A stretch of DNA of 64,000 nt from Pseudomonas cichorii (GCF_018343775.1 NZ_CP074349.1:4950001-5014000); one strand, 5' to 3'; counted from the stretch's first letter, positions 1-12,094 are shown. Notes: generated by a model from the letters alone, not told the origin. Program-made: numbers and translations.

Positions 1-589
1 ACTTGTTCAGGGGCTCCGCGCCCAGGCTGCCGCCCAGGACCAGCAGACGCGCCTTGCGGCCGGCCAGTGCCTGGCGTGGTGTTTCAAGAAACAGCTCGAC
101 CCGTACAGGATTGCCGGTCGTGCGGCGCTTGGCCGTTGCACTGAAGGTGTCCGGGAACGCCTCGCAGATTCGGCTGGCGAAGGACGACAGGCTGCGGTTG
201 GCGGTACCGGCCACAGCGTTCTGCTCATGAATGATCAACGGCACGCCCGCCAGCTTCGCAGCCAGGCCACCAGGACCGGTGACATAACCACCGAAACCCA
301 CGACACAGACCGGCTTCAACTCGCGCACGACCTTGCGTGCCTGACCCAATGCCTTGAGCAGCATGAAAGGTGCCTTGAGCAGCGACAGCTTGCCCTTGCC
401 ACGCAACCCGGTGGCATCGATCAGATGCAGGGGCAGCCCGGCCTGTGGCACCAGCTCGTTTTCGATACCACGCGGCGTACCCAGCCAGTGGACCTTGTAG
501 CCACGCGACTGGAATTCGCGGGCACAGGCCAGCGCCGGGAATACATGCCCGCCGGTGCCACCGGCCATGATCAGCACGTTAGCGTCCAT
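1..589 (-). CDS. murG: MurG, UDP-GlcNAc:lipid I transferase (N-terminal part, cut by window edge)
   Basis: Adds GlcNAc to undecaprenyl-pyrophosphoryl-MurNAc-pentapeptide (lipid I) to make lipid II on the inner face of the cytoplasmic membrane. About 196 N-terminal residues are present; the C-terminal, UDP-GlcNAc-binding half lies beyond base 1. The start MDANVLIMAGGTGGH carries the glycine-rich GGTGGH loop (residues 10-15) typical of the family, followed by a second glycine loop GFGGYVTGP near residue 100. The ATG overlaps the end of ftsW by 11 bp, the tight coupling usual in this cluster. The frame is open to the window edge with no sign of damage. Confidence 0.96.
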   Translation of the reverse strand, partial: MDANVLIMAGGTGGHVFPALACAREFQSRGYKVHWLGTPRGIENELVPQAGLPLHLIDATGLRGKGKLSLLKAPFMLLKALGQARKVVRELKPVCVVGFGGYVTGPGGLAAKLAGVPLIIHEQNAVAGTANRSLSSFASRICEAFPDTFSATAKRRTTGNPVRVELFLETPRQALAGRKARLLVLGGSLGAEPLNK

Positions 590-1793
590 GGGGCGGCTCC
601 TCGGCGAAGTCGCTCTCTTTGAATTCGGTTTCTTCGCTGCCCATGTTGTTGCGCGACTCCCACTCGATGCGCAGCAGCAGACCGAGGCTCGCACAGCAGA
701 TCACAAGCGAACTGCCGCCGTAGCTGAGGAATGGCAAGGTCAGGCCTTTGGTCGGCAGCAGGCCGACGTTTACCCCGATGTTGATCAGGAACTGACCGAT
801 CCACAGGAAAGAAAGACCATAAGCAACGTAAGCACCGAAGAACTGTTTGGCCCTTTCTGCCCACATACCTATGTACATGCCACGAATACTGACGAACAGG
901 AACAAGGCGACTGTGAGCAAAGACCCTATGACACCCAGCTCTTCGGCAAGCACCGAGAACACGAAGTCGGTATGAGCTTCCGGCAGATAGAACTGTTTCT
1001 GGACACTGTTGCCCAGACCGACGCCGAACCATTCGCCGCGACCGAATGCGATCAGCGCCTGGGTCAACTGGTAGCCGGAACCGAACTGGTCCGCCCACGG
1101 GTCGGTGAAGTTGGTCAGACGCGCCATCCGGTAAGGTTGGGCCTGTACCAGCACCACCACGGAAACCACAGCCAGCACCACCATCAGGGAGAAACGGAAC
1201 AGCCCGACACCACCGAGAAACAGCATGGCGGCAGCCGAGCCCATCATCACGACCGTGGCCCCGAAGTCAGGCTCCATCAGCAACAGGCCCGCCATCGGCA
1301 GCAACACGATGAACGGCTTGAAGAAGCCCATCCAGCTTTCACGGACTTCCTGCTGACGACGAATCAGGTAACCGGCCAGGAAGATCACCACAAAGACCTT
1401 GGCGATTTCGGAAGGCTGCACGTTGAACGCGCCGAAGCCAATCCAGCGCATCGAGCCGTTTACCTCGCGGCCGATACCCGGCACCAGCACCAGCAACAGC
1501 AGACCGAAGGCACCGATCAGCATCAGCCAGCCCATGCGCTGCCACGTGGCGACAGGCACCATCATGGTTGCGCAGCAGGCCCCCAGGCCGATCAACAGAT
1601 AGATCAGATGGCGGGTCATCATGTACAGCGTATTGCCCGACTGCACGGCGGCCACTTCCGACGACGCGGAAGTGATCATCACCAGACCAAGACCCAGCAA
1701 TGCCAGGCAGCCAGCCAGCATCGGGAAGTCGAGGTCTATGCCACGGCCACTGATCAGCGGCGACGGATAAGGCTTGATCACGCCAAAGATCAT
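579..1793 (-). CDS. ftsW: FtsW, SEDS-family septal peptidoglycan polymerase
   Basis: Polytopic inner-membrane glycosyltransferase of the SEDS family that polymerises lipid II at the division septum together with FtsI. 404 residues starting MIFGVIKPYPSPLIS, with about ten hydrophobic segments and the conserved family stretch GLLPTKGLTLPFLSYGGSS near residues 330-350. The frame stays open upstream into murD, but the ATG at 1793 overlaps the murD stop by 4 bp and leaves the usual short cytoplasmic N-terminus, so it is preferred. The acidic tail (EETEFKESDFAEEP) is polar and probably cytoplasmic. Lies between murD and murG as in other gammaproteobacteria. Confidence 0.96.
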   Translation of the reverse strand: MIFGVIKPYPSPLISGRGIDLDFPMLAGCLALLGLGLVMITSASSEVAAVQSGNTLYMMTRHLIYLLIGLGACCATMMVPVATWQRMGWLMLIGAFGLLLLVLVPGIGREVNGSMRWIGFGAFNVQPSEIAKVFVVIFLAGYLIRRQQEVRESWMGFFKPFIVLLPMAGLLLMEPDFGATVVMMGSAAAMLFLGGVGLFRFSLMVVLAVVSVVVLVQAQPYRMARLTNFTDPWADQFGSGYQLTQALIAFGRGEWFGVGLGNSVQKQFYLPEAHTDFVFSVLAEELGVIGSLLTVALFLFVSIRGMYIGMWAERAKQFFGAYVAYGLSFLWIGQFLINIGVNVGLLPTKGLTLPFLSYGGSSLVICCASLGLLLRIEWESRNNMGSEETEFKESDFAEEPPHGR

Positions 1794-3136
1794 GACAAGC
1801 CCTCCACTGCCTGGGCGAACAGGCGTCCGCGCTCTTCGTAATTCTTGAACATGTCGAGGCTCGCGCAGGCAGGCGACAGCAATACCGCATCGCCCTCTTG
1901 AGCCAGTTCGGCACTGCGTTGCACGGACTCTTCCAGCGTGGTGACACGCACCAGCGGTACAGCATCGCCCAGCGCCTGAGCGATCAGTTCGGCATCGCGG
2001 CCCAGCAGGACGACTGCACGGCAATGAGCTGCAACGGCAGCATGCAGGGCGCTGAAGTCAGCACCCTTGCCATCGCCACCAGCGATCAGCACCAGCTTGC
2101 CAGTGATGTCAGCACCCAGGCCTTCGATAGCAGCCAGTGCGGCGCCAACGTTGGTGGCCTTGGAGTCGTTGTAATAGTGAACGCCCTTCAGCTCGCGCAC
2201 CCACTGGCAGCGATGCTCAAGACCGGTGAAGGTCCGCAGGCTGCTCAGCATGGCATCGAACGGCAGGCCCACGGCATGCCCCAGCGCCAGTGCGGCCAGG
2301 GCATTGGCCTGATTGTGCGCGCCACGGACTTTCAGTTCGCGAACCGGCATCAGGTTGTCGAACTGGAAAGCCAGGTATTTTTCGCCGTTCTCTTCACGCA
2401 GGCCGAAACCGTTGAAATCCGGCTTGGTCAGGCCGAAGGTCCAGCAAGGCAGGCCTTCACCGATCAGTGGCCGGGACAGTGCGTCCTGGCGATTGACGAC
2501 CACTTGCCGTGCGCCACGGAAAATCCGGTGCTTGGCCAGGTGATAGGCCGGCAGGCCGCTGTAGCGGTCCATGTGGTCTTCGCTGACGTTCAGCACGGTC
2601 GCGACTTCGGCATTGAGTTCATGGGTGGTTTCGAGCTGAAAGCTGGACAGCTCCAGCACGTACAGCTCGACATCGTCACTGAGCAGATCCAGTGCCGGCA
2701 TGCCGAGGTTGCCGCCGACTGCAACGCGCTTGCCTGCAGCCTGGGCCATCTCGCCCACCAGAGTGGTCACGGTGCTTTTCGCATTGGATCCGGTGATTGC
2801 AATGACCGGCGCTTTCGCGTAACGCGCGAACAGGTCGATGTCACCGGACATCTTGACGCCACGGGCATGAGCCTCTTGCAAGGCTGGAGTCGCAAGGGCC
2901 AGACCGGGGCTGACATACAGCTCGTCGGCACGGCAGAGAAACTCTACGTCCAGCTCGCCACAACGCACTTCCACCTGCGGGTAATCGCGACGCAAGGTCG
3001 CAAGCTCCGGAGGATTCTCCCGAGTATCAGCCACGGCAAAGGCGACGCCCCGGTTCGCCAGGAAGCGAACCAGGGACATGCCACTCTTGCCTAGACCGAC
3101 AACGATACGGAAGCGGTCGGAAACGATCAAAGACAC
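1790..3136 (-). CDS. murD: MurD, UDP-MurNAc-L-Ala:D-Glu ligase
   Basis: Cytoplasmic ATP-dependent ligase that adds D-glutamate to UDP-MurNAc-L-alanine. 448 residues, normal length. The N-terminal nucleotide-sugar fold has GLGKSG (14-19); the central ATPase domain has the P-loop GSNAKST (116-122), where Ala replaces the more common Gly, as I recall for other Pseudomonas MurD proteins; the metal-binding stretch LELSSFQLE and the DHMDRY motif follow. The start is GTG (MSLIVSD), 5 bp after the mraY stop. Coupled by a 4-bp overlap to ftsW downstream. Confidence 0.97.
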   Translation of the reverse strand: MSLIVSDRFRIVVGLGKSGMSLVRFLANRGVAFAVADTRENPPELATLRRDYPQVEVRCGELDVEFLCRADELYVSPGLALATPALQEAHARGVKMSGDIDLFARYAKAPVIAITGSNAKSTVTTLVGEMAQAAGKRVAVGGNLGMPALDLLSDDVELYVLELSSFQLETTHELNAEVATVLNVSEDHMDRYSGLPAYHLAKHRIFRGARQVVVNRQDALSRPLIGEGLPCWTFGLTKPDFNGFGLREENGEKYLAFQFDNLMPVRELKVRGAHNQANALAALALGHAVGLPFDAMLSSLRTFTGLEHRCQWVRELKGVHYYNDSKATNVGAALAAIEGLGADITGKLVLIAGGDGKGADFSALHAAVAAHCRAVVLLGRDAELIAQALGDAVPLVRVTTLEESVQRSAELAQEGDAVLLSPACASLDMFKNYEERGRLFAQAVEGLS

Positions 3137-3141
3137 TCGTT

Positions 3142-4227
3142 CTACCTCAGTTTCAGCGTTGCAAGGCCAACCAGCACGAGAATCACGGTGATGATCCAGA
3201 AACGGACGATCACACGCGGCTCAGGCCAGCCCTTGAGTTCAAAGTGGTGGTGGATGGGCGCCATGCGGAATACGCGGCGACCGGTCAGTTTGAATGACGC
3301 AACCTGAATGACCACTGAAAGGGTTTCCATCACGAACACGCCGCCCATGATGAACAGGACGAACTCCTGACGGACGATCACCGCCATGGTGCCCAGTGCA
3401 GCGCCCAGCGCCAGAGCACCGACGTCGCCCATGAACACCTGGGCCGGATAAGTGTTGAACCAGAGGAATCCGAGCCCCGCGCCAATCAGCGCGCCGGAGA
3501 ACACAATCAACTCACCCGCGCCCGGTACATAGGGAATCAGCAGGTATTCGGCGAACTTCACGTTACCCGACAGGTAGCAGAAGATACCCAGCGCACCACC
3601 GACCATCACGGTCGGCATGATTGCCAGGCCGTCCAGGCCGTCAGTCAGGTTCACTGCGTTGCTGGAGCCGACGATGACGAAGTAGGTCAATACGATGAAA
3701 CCGACCATGCCCAACTGGATGCGTACATCCTTGAGCATCGGCACGATCAGGGTTGTCTCGGTTGCCGACGGCGCAGTCGTGTAAAGGAAGATCGCTGCGC
3801 ACAGGCCGAATACCGACTGCCAGAAATACTTCCAGCGGCTTGGCAAGCCGCGAGAGTTCTTCTCGATCACCTTGCGATAGTCATCGACCCAGCCGATGCC
3901 ACCGAACAGCAGCGTGACGAGCAGGACCACCCATACATAACGGTTGCTCAAGTCAGCCCACAGCAAAGTGCTGATAGCGATGGACGACAGGATCAAGGCA
4001 CCGCCCATGGTCGGGGTGCCGGACTTGGAAAGATGCGATTGCGGACCATCGTTACGCACGGCCTGGCCGATCTGGCGCATTTGCAGGGTACGAATCATCC
4101 ACGGCCCCAGCCACAGCGACAGAGTCAAGGCTGTGAGCACGCCGAGAATCCCACGCAAGGTCAGGTATTGGAAGACCGCAAAGCCTTTATGGAACTGTTG
4201 TAAAAACTCGGCCAACAGCAGCAGCAT
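3142..4227 (-). CDS. mraY: MraY, phospho-MurNAc-pentapeptide transferase
   Basis: Integral inner-membrane enzyme that transfers phospho-MurNAc-pentapeptide from UDP to undecaprenyl phosphate, giving lipid I. 361 residues with about ten membrane segments. Signature motifs are visible: DDYRKV (first aspartate pair), [10 protein letters not shown], the loop [14 protein letters not shown] and the histidine cluster HHHFELKGW near the C-terminus. An in-frame TTG lies just before the chosen ATG. The ATG shares one base with the murF stop (TGATG), which supports it. Normal gene in its usual dcw position. Confidence 0.97.
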   Translation of the reverse strand: MLLLLAEFLQQFHKGFAVFQYLTLRGILGVLTALTLSLWLGPWMIRTLQMRQIGQAVRNDGPQSHLSKSGTPTMGGALILSSIAISTLLWADLSNRYVWVVLLVTLLFGGIGWVDDYRKVIEKNSRGLPSRWKYFWQSVFGLCAAIFLYTTAPSATETTLIVPMLKDVRIQLGMVGFIVLTYFVIVGSSNAVNLTDGLDGLAIMPTVMVGGALGIFCYLSGNVKFAEYLLIPYVPGAGELIVFSGALIGAGLGFLWFNTYPAQVFMGDVGALALGAALGTMAVIVRQEFVLFIMGGVFVMETLSVVIQVASFKLTGRRVFRMAPIHHHFELKGWPEPRVIVRFWIITVILVLVGLATLKLR

Positions 4228-5594
4228 CAATGTTTCTCCAGGCTAGAACCGCATAAGGCAGCCACGATGTTTTCCATCGCGGCACTACGCGAACCCTTGA
4301 TCAGTAAAGTGGTATTGGGGTCTTGCTCGGCGCCCAGCGCCGCAATCAGGTCGGCCTGACTGGCAAAATGTCGCCCATGCTCGCCAAAGGCGTTCACGGC
4401 ATGAGCCATCAACGGACCCACGGCATAAAGTGCCGAGACCTTGCCGGCGGCATAGGCCCCCACATCGCGGTGACCCTGCTCTGCCCAGTCACCCAGCTCA
4501 CCGATATCGCCCAGTACCAGGACAGTTCGGCCAGGGAAGTCGCAAAGCAGATCGACGGCGGCGTTTATAGAAGAAGGATTGGCGTTGTAAGAGTCATCGA
4601 TCACCCGCACGCCATTGCTGGCGATTTGTGCAACGGTGCGACCCTTGACCGGTTGAACGTTGTTCAGGCCAGTGACGATGCCGTCCAGGGTAACGCCCAG
4701 CGCAAAGGCGCCAGCCGCTGCCGCCAGGGCATTGGCCACGTTATGTTTGCCCAGCAGGTTCAATTGCACCTGCGCAGTCCCAAGCGGGCTGTGCAGCAGA
4801 AAGCTCGGGCAGCCACGTGCATCGCGCCCCAGATCGCTGGCGTACAGATCGGCCTGGCTGTTGCTCAGGGCAAAGCTGACGATCTTTCGTTCGCCGACGC
4901 GCAGACGCCAGGTCGGGAAAGCCTTGTCATCCAGGTTCAGGACCGCAATGCCGCTGGCATCGAGCCCTTCGAGGATTTCGCCTTTGGCTTCCACGATACG
5001 GTCCGGCCCACCGAACTCACCGACATGGGCAGTCCCGGCATTGGTAATCAAAGCGACATGAGGTTTTGTCAGGCTGACGGTGAAAGCAATTTCGCCGACA
5101 CGCGAGGCACCCAGCTCGATGACCGCCGAAGAATATTCCGGGGCCAGTTCAAGCAGAGTCAGAGGCACGCCCAGTTCGTTATTCAAGTTGCCACGGGTCG
5201 CCAGGACCGGACCGCGAGTGCGCATGATACTGGCCAGCATTTCCTTGACCGTGGTCTTGCCACTGGAACCGGTAATGGCCGCCACAGGCCTGTCCACAAA
5301 GGCATTGCGATTGATCGCGCCCAGTTGCGCCAGTGCCTTGCGGGTATCGAGCACGACCAGTTGCGGCAAGGTGGAGCCTTCCACTTCCCGCTCGACCAGA
5401 GCACCTACGGCGCCCTTGGCGGCAACCTGATCCAGATACTCGTGGCCATCGAAGCGCGGGCCGGTCAGAGCCACGAACAATTGGCCCGGCTGAATGGCGC
5501 GACTGTCGGTGCTGACACCGGTAAAACTGCAGTCGCCAACACGACGAGCGTCGAGTGGCGCGACCAGTTCGCTGAAGGTCAATGCTTTAAGCAT
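4227..5594 (-). CDS. murF: MurF, UDP-MurNAc-tripeptide:D-Ala-D-Ala ligase
   Basis: Cytoplasmic ATP-dependent ligase that adds D-Ala-D-Ala to UDP-MurNAc-tripeptide, completing the pentapeptide precursor. About 455 residues starting [10 protein letters not shown]. The P-loop is GSSGKTT (109-115), followed by the Mur central-domain motifs [15 protein letters not shown] and [10 protein letters not shown], and the C-terminal NANPSS segment. A TTG two codons upstream could also start the frame, but ATG at 5594 fits the family and overlaps the murE stop by 8 bp. Confidence 0.96.
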   Translation of the reverse strand: MLKALTFSELVAPLDARRVGDCSFTGVSTDSRAIQPGQLFVALTGPRFDGHEYLDQVAAKGAVGALVEREVEGSTLPQLVVLDTRKALAQLGAINRNAFVDRPVAAITGSSGKTTVKEMLASIMRTRGPVLATRGNLNNELGVPLTLLELAPEYSSAVIELGASRVGEIAFTVSLTKPHVALITNAGTAHVGEFGGPDRIVEAKGEILEGLDASGIAVLNLDDKAFPTWRLRVGERKIVSFALSNSQADLYASDLGRDARGCPSFLLHSPLGTAQVQLNLLGKHNVANALAAAAGAFALGVTLDGIVTGLNNVQPVKGRTVAQIASNGVRVIDDSYNANPSSINAAVDLLCDFPGRTVLVLGDIGELGDWAEQGHRDVGAYAAGKVSALYAVGPLMAHAVNAFGEHGRHFASQADLIAALGAEQDPNTTLLIKGSRSAAMENIVAALCGSSLEKH

Positions 5595-7049
5595 GCGCAA
5601 GCTCCCATGCGGCCAGAGCCTTGGCGGCCTCTTCCAGGTCAGAGAACGCGTGGCGTTGACCGCCTATTTCCTGATAGTCCTCATGCCCCTTGCCGGCCAG
5701 AACCACAACATCTGCCGCATCGGCACTGGCAATCAGCTCGGCAATCGCCTGGCCACGGCCTTCAACGAAATGCACCGCAGCGGCGTTCACGAAACCCGGG
5801 CGGATATCGTCGAAGATCCGGCCTGGCGCTTCTGTGCGCGGATTGTCATCGGTCACCCAGACGCCATCGGCAAGACGCTCGACCACTTCAGCCATCAGCG
5901 GACGCTTGCCGCTGTCACGATCGCCACCGCAACCGAACAGGCACAACAGGCGACCCTTGGCATGCGGACGCAAGGCGTTTAGCACCTGCTCCAGAGCATC
6001 GGGGGTGTGGGCGTAATCGACCACGACCAAAGGCTTGTTGCCACCGCCAAGACGCTGCATGCGTCCGACCGGGCCTTCGAGCTTTGGCAGGACCTTGAGA
6101 ATTTCGTCCAGCGCATATTCCAGCCCCAGCAAGGCGCCGATAGCCGCCAGCACATTGCTCAGGTTGAAACGGCCCAGCAGACGGCTGCGCAGAAAGTGCT
6201 CGCCGTGCGCAGTGACGAGTGTGGCGCGTACGCCATCGTCATCGAACTTCGCATCGCGGCAATAAAGGGATGCGCTCTTGTCCTGGAGGCTGTAGGTGAT
6301 GAGTCGGGACTCATGCTCCACCTCGGCCAGTTCACGCCCGAACCCGTCATCCAGATTGATCACCCGGCAACGCAGATCCGTCCATGCAAACAGCTTGGCC
6401 TTGGCAGCACCATAGGCCTCCATCGTGCCGTGATAATCCAGATGATCACGGGACAGATTGGTCAGCACGGCAACGTCGAAATCCAGGGCCGTTGCACGTC
6501 CCTGATCGAGGCCGTGGGACGACACTTCCATCGCAACGGCGCGAGCGCCGGCCTTTTTCAGGTCAGCGATGGTGGCCTGCACGGAAATCGGATCGGGGGT
6601 CGTGTGGCGACCGCTTTGCAGCGCGCCATAGAAACCGGTCCCCAGTGTGCCAACGATGCCGCAGTGCTGGCCGAGCAGATCAAGGGCCTGGGCAACCAGT
6701 TGCGTAACGCTGGTCTTGCCATTGGTGCCGGTCACGCCCACCAGATTCAGTCCGCGACTCGGCTCGCCATAGAAGCGACCGGCAATGGCCGACAACTGCG
6801 CAGCCAGGCCCTTGACCGGAATCAACGGCACATCGGTGATAGGCAATACGGTCGAACCTTCGACCTCATAAGCCACCGCCGCCGCACCGCGCTGCAAGGC
6901 ATCGGCAATGTGGGCGCGGCCATCAAGCTTGATGCCGGGAACTGCCAGGAACAGATCTCCAGGCCGGACATTACGGCTGTCGAGGGTCAACTCACGAATC
7001 AGGGGATCGCGGTCGGTTTGAGCGAAAATCTTGCTCAGATTGAAAGCCA

Positions 7050-7050
<1 letters not shown>
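5587..7050 (-). CDS. murE: MurE, UDP-MurNAc-dipeptide:meso-diaminopimelate ligase
   Basis: Adds meso-diaminopimelate to UDP-MurNAc-L-Ala-D-Glu in the cytoplasm. 487 residues. The P-loop GTNGKTS (108-114), the TTPDP nucleotide-sugar contact, and the DNPR motif near residue 400 are present; DNPR is the known specificity signature for meso-DAP rather than lysine. The ATG shares a base with the ftsI stop. No irregularities. Confidence 0.97.
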
Positions 7051-9069
<2,019 letters not shown>

Positions 9070-9073
<4 letters not shown>

Positions 9074-10017
9074 CTGAGCTTCTCCGCCACACGCATGACA
9101 GCGCTGCGCGAGCGTGGATTGGCTCTGGTTTCTTCGTCCGAAGCGAACTGCGCCTTGCCGATGAGTTTGATCTTCGGCTCGAAGGCCTTGAACTGGATCG
9201 GCAGGTTGCGAGGCATGTTGTCAGCTTCACCCTTGACGAGCTTGCGCATGAACAGCTTGACGATGCGGTCTTCAAGAGAGTGGAAGCTGATGACCACCAG
9301 ACGACCGCCGACCTCAAGGGCGTCCAGCGCCGCTTCAAGACCGGCTTCCAGATCGCCCAGCTCGTTGTTGACGTGAATACGCAGGCCCTGAAAGGCACGC
9401 GTGGCCGGATTCTTGCCCTTTTCCCAGGCAGGGTTGGCAACCTTGAGGACTTCTGCCAGATCGGCAGTGCGCTCGAAAGGCTGGATTTCGCGACGCTGAA
9501 CCACGGCATTGGCCATGCGCTTGGCGAAACGCTCTTCACCGTATTCCTTGAAGACCCGGGCGATCTCTTCTGCAGGTGCAGTGGCGATGAACTCGGCAGC
9601 GCTGATGCCACGAGTCGGGTCCATGCGCATGTCCAACGGGCCGTCGTTCATGAAACTGAAGCCGCGCTCAGGATCGTCCAGTTGCGGTGAGGAGACGCCA
9701 AGGTCCAGCAGAATGCCGCTGACCTTGCCTGCCAACCCGCGTTCCTGAGCCTCGGAGCCCAGTTCGGCAAAGCTTCTCTGCACAATGACAAAGCGGCCGT
9801 CTTCGGCCGCCAGCGCTTGCCCTGTGGCAATCGCTTGAGGATCCTTGTCGAACCCCAGCAGCCGGCCATCAGGCCCAAGATGCTGAAGTATCAGGCGACT
9901 ATGTCCGCCACGACCGAATGTGCCGTCCAGATAGCAGCCATCGGCGCGCACAGCGAGAGCCTCGACGGCTTCTTCGAGCAGTACGGTGATGTGGGTAAAA
10001 CTGCTGTTCATAGTCAC
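9070..10017 (-). CDS. rsmH: RsmH (MraW), 16S rRNA m4C1402 methyltransferase
   Basis: S-adenosylmethionine-dependent N4-methylation of C1402 in the ribosomal P site; RsmI (encoded at 11222-12094) adds the 2'-O-methyl to the same nucleotide. 315 residues. SAM-binding features [11 protein letters not shown] (about 29-39), GFDKDPQA, and the [20 protein letters not shown] segment are present. Two starts are possible: GTG at 10017, overlapping the mraZ stop, or ATG at 10011. GTG is kept because of the coupling, with two residues of uncertainty. Confidence 0.95.
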
Positions 10018-10469
10018 AGGATCAGGTCACGTAATTCATCAGGCATCGCGCCAGGTTTTTGAATGGCTGCAAGGTCTGCATCGGCAACAGCATTCCAGGC
10101 ATCCTCGCCCCACAGTTGAAACTTATTAAGCTGTCCAACCAACATCACACGCTTATCCAACCTGGCGTATTCACGAAGACGCGGCGGGACCAGAAAACGC
10201 CCACTGCCGTCGAGCTCCAGATCCACTGCGTTACCAATCAAAAGCCTCTGCAACCGGCGGTTTTCTTCGCGAAAGGTAGCCAGCTCACGAAGTTTCGCCT
10301 CAATCAGTTCCCACTCGGACAGCGGATAAAGACACAAGCAGGGGTCAACGGCATCAATGGTCACGATAAGTTGCCCGGAGCTACGCGAATCCAACTCGTC
10401 ACGGTACCGGCTCGGCATGGCGAGACGACCCTTGGCATCGAGATTGATTGCGTTGGCACCACGAAACAC
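10014..10469 (-). CDS. mraZ: MraZ, dcw operon transcriptional repressor
   Basis: DNA-binding regulator with two SpoVT/AbrB-like halves; in E. coli it represses the dcw cluster it heads. 151 residues with the paired motif seen twice: [16 protein letters not shown] (about 11-26) and [15 protein letters not shown] (about 85-100). The start is GTG. The promoter region directly upstream contains three 10-bp-spaced AAGTGG repeats that fit an MraZ operator, so autoregulation is likely. First gene of the leftward division cluster. Confidence 0.95.
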   Translation of the reverse strand: MFRGANAINLDAKGRLAMPSRYRDELDSRSSGQLIVTIDAVDPCLCLYPLSEWELIEAKLRELATFREENRRLQRLLIGNAVDLELDGSGRFLVPPRLREYARLDKRVMLVGQLNKFQLWGEDAWNAVADADLAAIQKPGAMPDELRDLIL

Positions 10470-10509
10470 AGGCGCACTCTCCGATTTTTAACTTTTCGCG
10501 CTAAAAAAA

Positions 10510-10536
10510 CCCACTTCGTGCCACTTTCTGCCACTT
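10510..10536 (-). promoter_or_regulatory. MraZ-binding box repeats
   Basis: On the minus strand, three direct repeats AAGTGGC, AAGTGGC, AAGTGGG begin exactly 10 bp apart (plus-strand CCACTT at 10511, 10521 and 10531), about 40 bp before the mraZ GTG. E. coli MraZ binds TGGGN repeats spaced by one helical turn upstream of mraZ. The spacing and place match; the core here is TGGC twice and TGGG once. Functional assignment is by analogy. Confidence 0.75.
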
Positions 10537-10541
10537 GCGCA

Positions 10542-10572
10542 CACTATAGGAATGCGCCCACCACACCGTCAA
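10542..10572 (-). promoter_or_regulatory. Probable mraZ/dcw promoter
   Basis: Minus strand: TTGACG at 10572-10567 and TATAGT at 10547-10542, a near-consensus sigma-70 pair although the 19-bp spacer is longer than ideal. The predicted start lies just upstream of, or inside, the MraZ repeats, so bound MraZ would block it. Confidence 0.5.
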
Positions 10573-10742
10573 GGCACGGTCTTAAGGAAACCCCTTACAT
10601 TTCGGAGATTTAGGAGCGGTATTGGAGGGGGAGAGGTAAATTTTCGCGGGTTTTGACAGGCAAATACGAAGCCGCCCAAATGATTGCGGCTCAAAGTTAA
10701 AGTAATTTATTAAGTGTAAGAATTTTTTGGCATTACGGATAA
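10573..10742. other. AT-rich spacer between dcw promoter and rnpB terminator
   Basis: The non-coding gap between mraZ and rnpB is about 314 bp in all. Apart from the promoter, MraZ boxes and rnpB terminator listed separately, this part contains an AT-rich stretch at about 10690-10735 that could act as an upstream element, and no open frame or repeat I can recognise. Confidence 0.5.
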
Positions 10743-10766
10743 GAAAAACCGCTGCTTTAACAGCAG
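10743..10766 (-). terminator. Probable rnpB terminator
   Basis: On the minus strand, after the mature RNase P RNA end, CTGCT-GTTAA-AGCAG forms a 5-bp stem followed by CGG and five T. Position about 18 nt after the RNA fits processing of a short 3' tail. Confidence 0.6.
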
Positions 10767-10783
10767 TCGAGAGAAGAAGGTGG

Positions 10784-11138
10784 AGAGTCGATCTGTAAGC
10801 CGGGTTCTGTCGAGGACAGTCATTCCTCTACGACGGCCATCACTGGACGTCTTTAGCAACCTACCCGGTTCCAGCGCGGGCCACGCCTTGGAACCCTATT
10901 TGGTCTTGCTCCGAGTGGGGTTTACCTTGCCACGAACTGTTGCCAGACGTGCGGTGCGCTCTTACCGCACCTTTTCACCCTTACCGGCACCGAAGTGCTT
11001 AGGCGGTTATTTTCTGTGGCACTTTCCGTAGGCTCGCGCCTCCCAGGCGTTACCTGGCACTCCGCCCTATGGAGCCCGGACTTTCCTCCCCCCCTTGACT
11101 GCAAAGCAGCAAGAGGCAGCGACTGTCCAATCGACTCT
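10784..11138 (-). ncRNA. rnpB: RNase P RNA (M1 RNA)
   Basis: Catalytic RNA that removes tRNA 5' leaders. Read on the minus strand, about 355 nt, type A. The 5' end (AGAGTCGAT) and 3' end (ATCGACTCT) pair to form P1. Conserved core sequences are clear: GAGGAAAGTCCGGGCTCC after the 5' domain, GGGTGAAAAGGTGCGGTAAGA in the specificity domain, GAGCAAGACCAAATAG, and ACAGAACCCGGCTTA near the 3' end, which includes the P4 and CCA-contact strands. Lies between rsmI and mraZ as in P. aeruginosa. The ends are set by P1 pairing and may be off by a few bases. Confidence 0.97.
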
Positions 11139-11147
11139 CCGCCGCCA

Positions 11148-11176
11148 AGGGTATCGGGACGAGGCGTCAAGAACAA
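11148..11176 (-). promoter_or_regulatory. Probable rnpB promoter
   Basis: Minus strand: TTGTTC at 11176-11171, a 17-bp spacer, then TACCCT at 11153-11148, about 10 bp before the RNA 5' end. The following TTGGCGGCGG is a GC-rich discriminator, as found in stable-RNA promoters under stringent control. Confidence 0.5.
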
Positions 11177-11221
11177 GCATTAAAAGCCAGAATGACGCGC
11201 ATTTGTCGCACGAGACGGAAC

Positions 11222-12094
11222 TTATTGATCCTTCTGTTTGTCCAGTGCGACCTGGTAAAGCAGATTCTTGCGTACCCCGGTGATTTCCGCTGCCAGTGCG
11301 GCCGCGCGCTTGAGCGGCATCTCTTCGAGCAACAGATCCAGAACCCGGCGCGCCTCGGCACCTACCACATCTTCATCCTCGGGCGGCGTCCAGCCCGCCA
11401 CCAGCACCACGCATTCACCACGCTGCTGATTGCTGTCGCCCTCGACAAAGGCACGCAGTTGCGCCAGCGGCAGCCCCTTGAGGGTTTCAAACGTCTTGGT
11501 CAGCTCCCGCGCCAGCAATGCGGGACGGTCAGGGCCGAACACCTGCTCCATGTCCTGAAGACATTCGAGAATCCGGTGCGGGGCCTCATAGAAGATCAAG
11601 GTGCGAGGCTCTTCGCGAAGCACTTCAAGCCGGCTCTTGCGACCCACGGCCTTGGCTGGCAGAAAACCTTCAAAGATAAAACGGTCCGAAGGCAGGCCGG
11701 CTGCCGACAAGGCCGCAATCAGGGCGCAGGCACCCGGCACCGGAACCACCTGAACACCCGCCGCCCGCGCCTGCCGGACAAGGTGATAACCAGGATCGGA
11801 AATCAGCGGCGTCCCGGCATCGGAGATCAATGCAACATCGTCACCGGCCAGCAGACGGGTAATGAAACGACTACCCTCGTCACGCTCGTTATGTTCATGA
11901 CAGGCAGCCAGAGGCGTGGATATTCCAAAATGCTGCATCAGCCTTGAGGAGTGGCGAGTATCCTCTGCTGCTATCAATGCCACTTCACGCAGCACTTTCA
12001 AGGCCCGCACGCTCATGTCGTCCAGATTGCCGATAGGGGTCGCCACTACATAAAGCGAACCCAGGGTGGAATTTGAAACAACCGGAGCAGTCAA
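11222..12094 (-). CDS. rsmI: RsmI, 16S rRNA 2'-O-ribose C1402 methyltransferase
   Basis: SAM-dependent methyltransferase (tetrapyrrole methylase fold) that works with RsmH on C1402. 290 residues from the chosen start. Motifs: LYVVATPIGNLDD at the N-terminus, AEDTRHS, GDDVALISDAGTPLISDPGY (SAM site), PVPGACALIAALSAAGLP, and YEAPHRI. The start is taken as TTG at 12094 (LTAPVVSNSTLG): GAGGT lies 8 nt upstream, and the candidate -10 box (TACAAT, 12136-12131) is downstream of the earlier in-frame ATG codons, so those would not be transcribed. Divergent from lpoA. Confidence 0.9.
   Translation of the reverse strand: MTAPVVSNSTLGSLYVVATPIGNLDDMSVRALKVLREVALIAAEDTRHSSRLMQHFGISTPLAACHEHNERDEGSRFITRLLAGDDVALISDAGTPLISDPGYHLVRQARAAGVQVVPVPGACALIAALSAAGLPSDRFIFEGFLPAKAVGRKSRLEVLREEPRTLIFYEAPHRILECLQDMEQVFGPDRPALLARELTKTFETLKGLPLAQLRAFVEGDSNQQRGECVVLVAGWTPPEDEDVVGAEARRVLDLLLEEMPLKRAAALAAEITGVRKNLLYQVALDKQKDQ

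Noticed and set aside
555..1841. Long open frame on the plus strand opposite ftsW
   Set aside because: It is the antisense of ftsW and murD, rich in Gln, His and Arg as expected from the complement of GC-rich coding DNA, and has no family motif. The same applies to long frames opposite murF (4323-6098), ftsI (7095-8834) and yhdP (57158-58675).
10780..11031. Open frame on the plus strand across the RNase P RNA
   Set aside because: The DNA encodes RNase P RNA on the other strand, with pairing ends and conserved core; the frame is coincidental.
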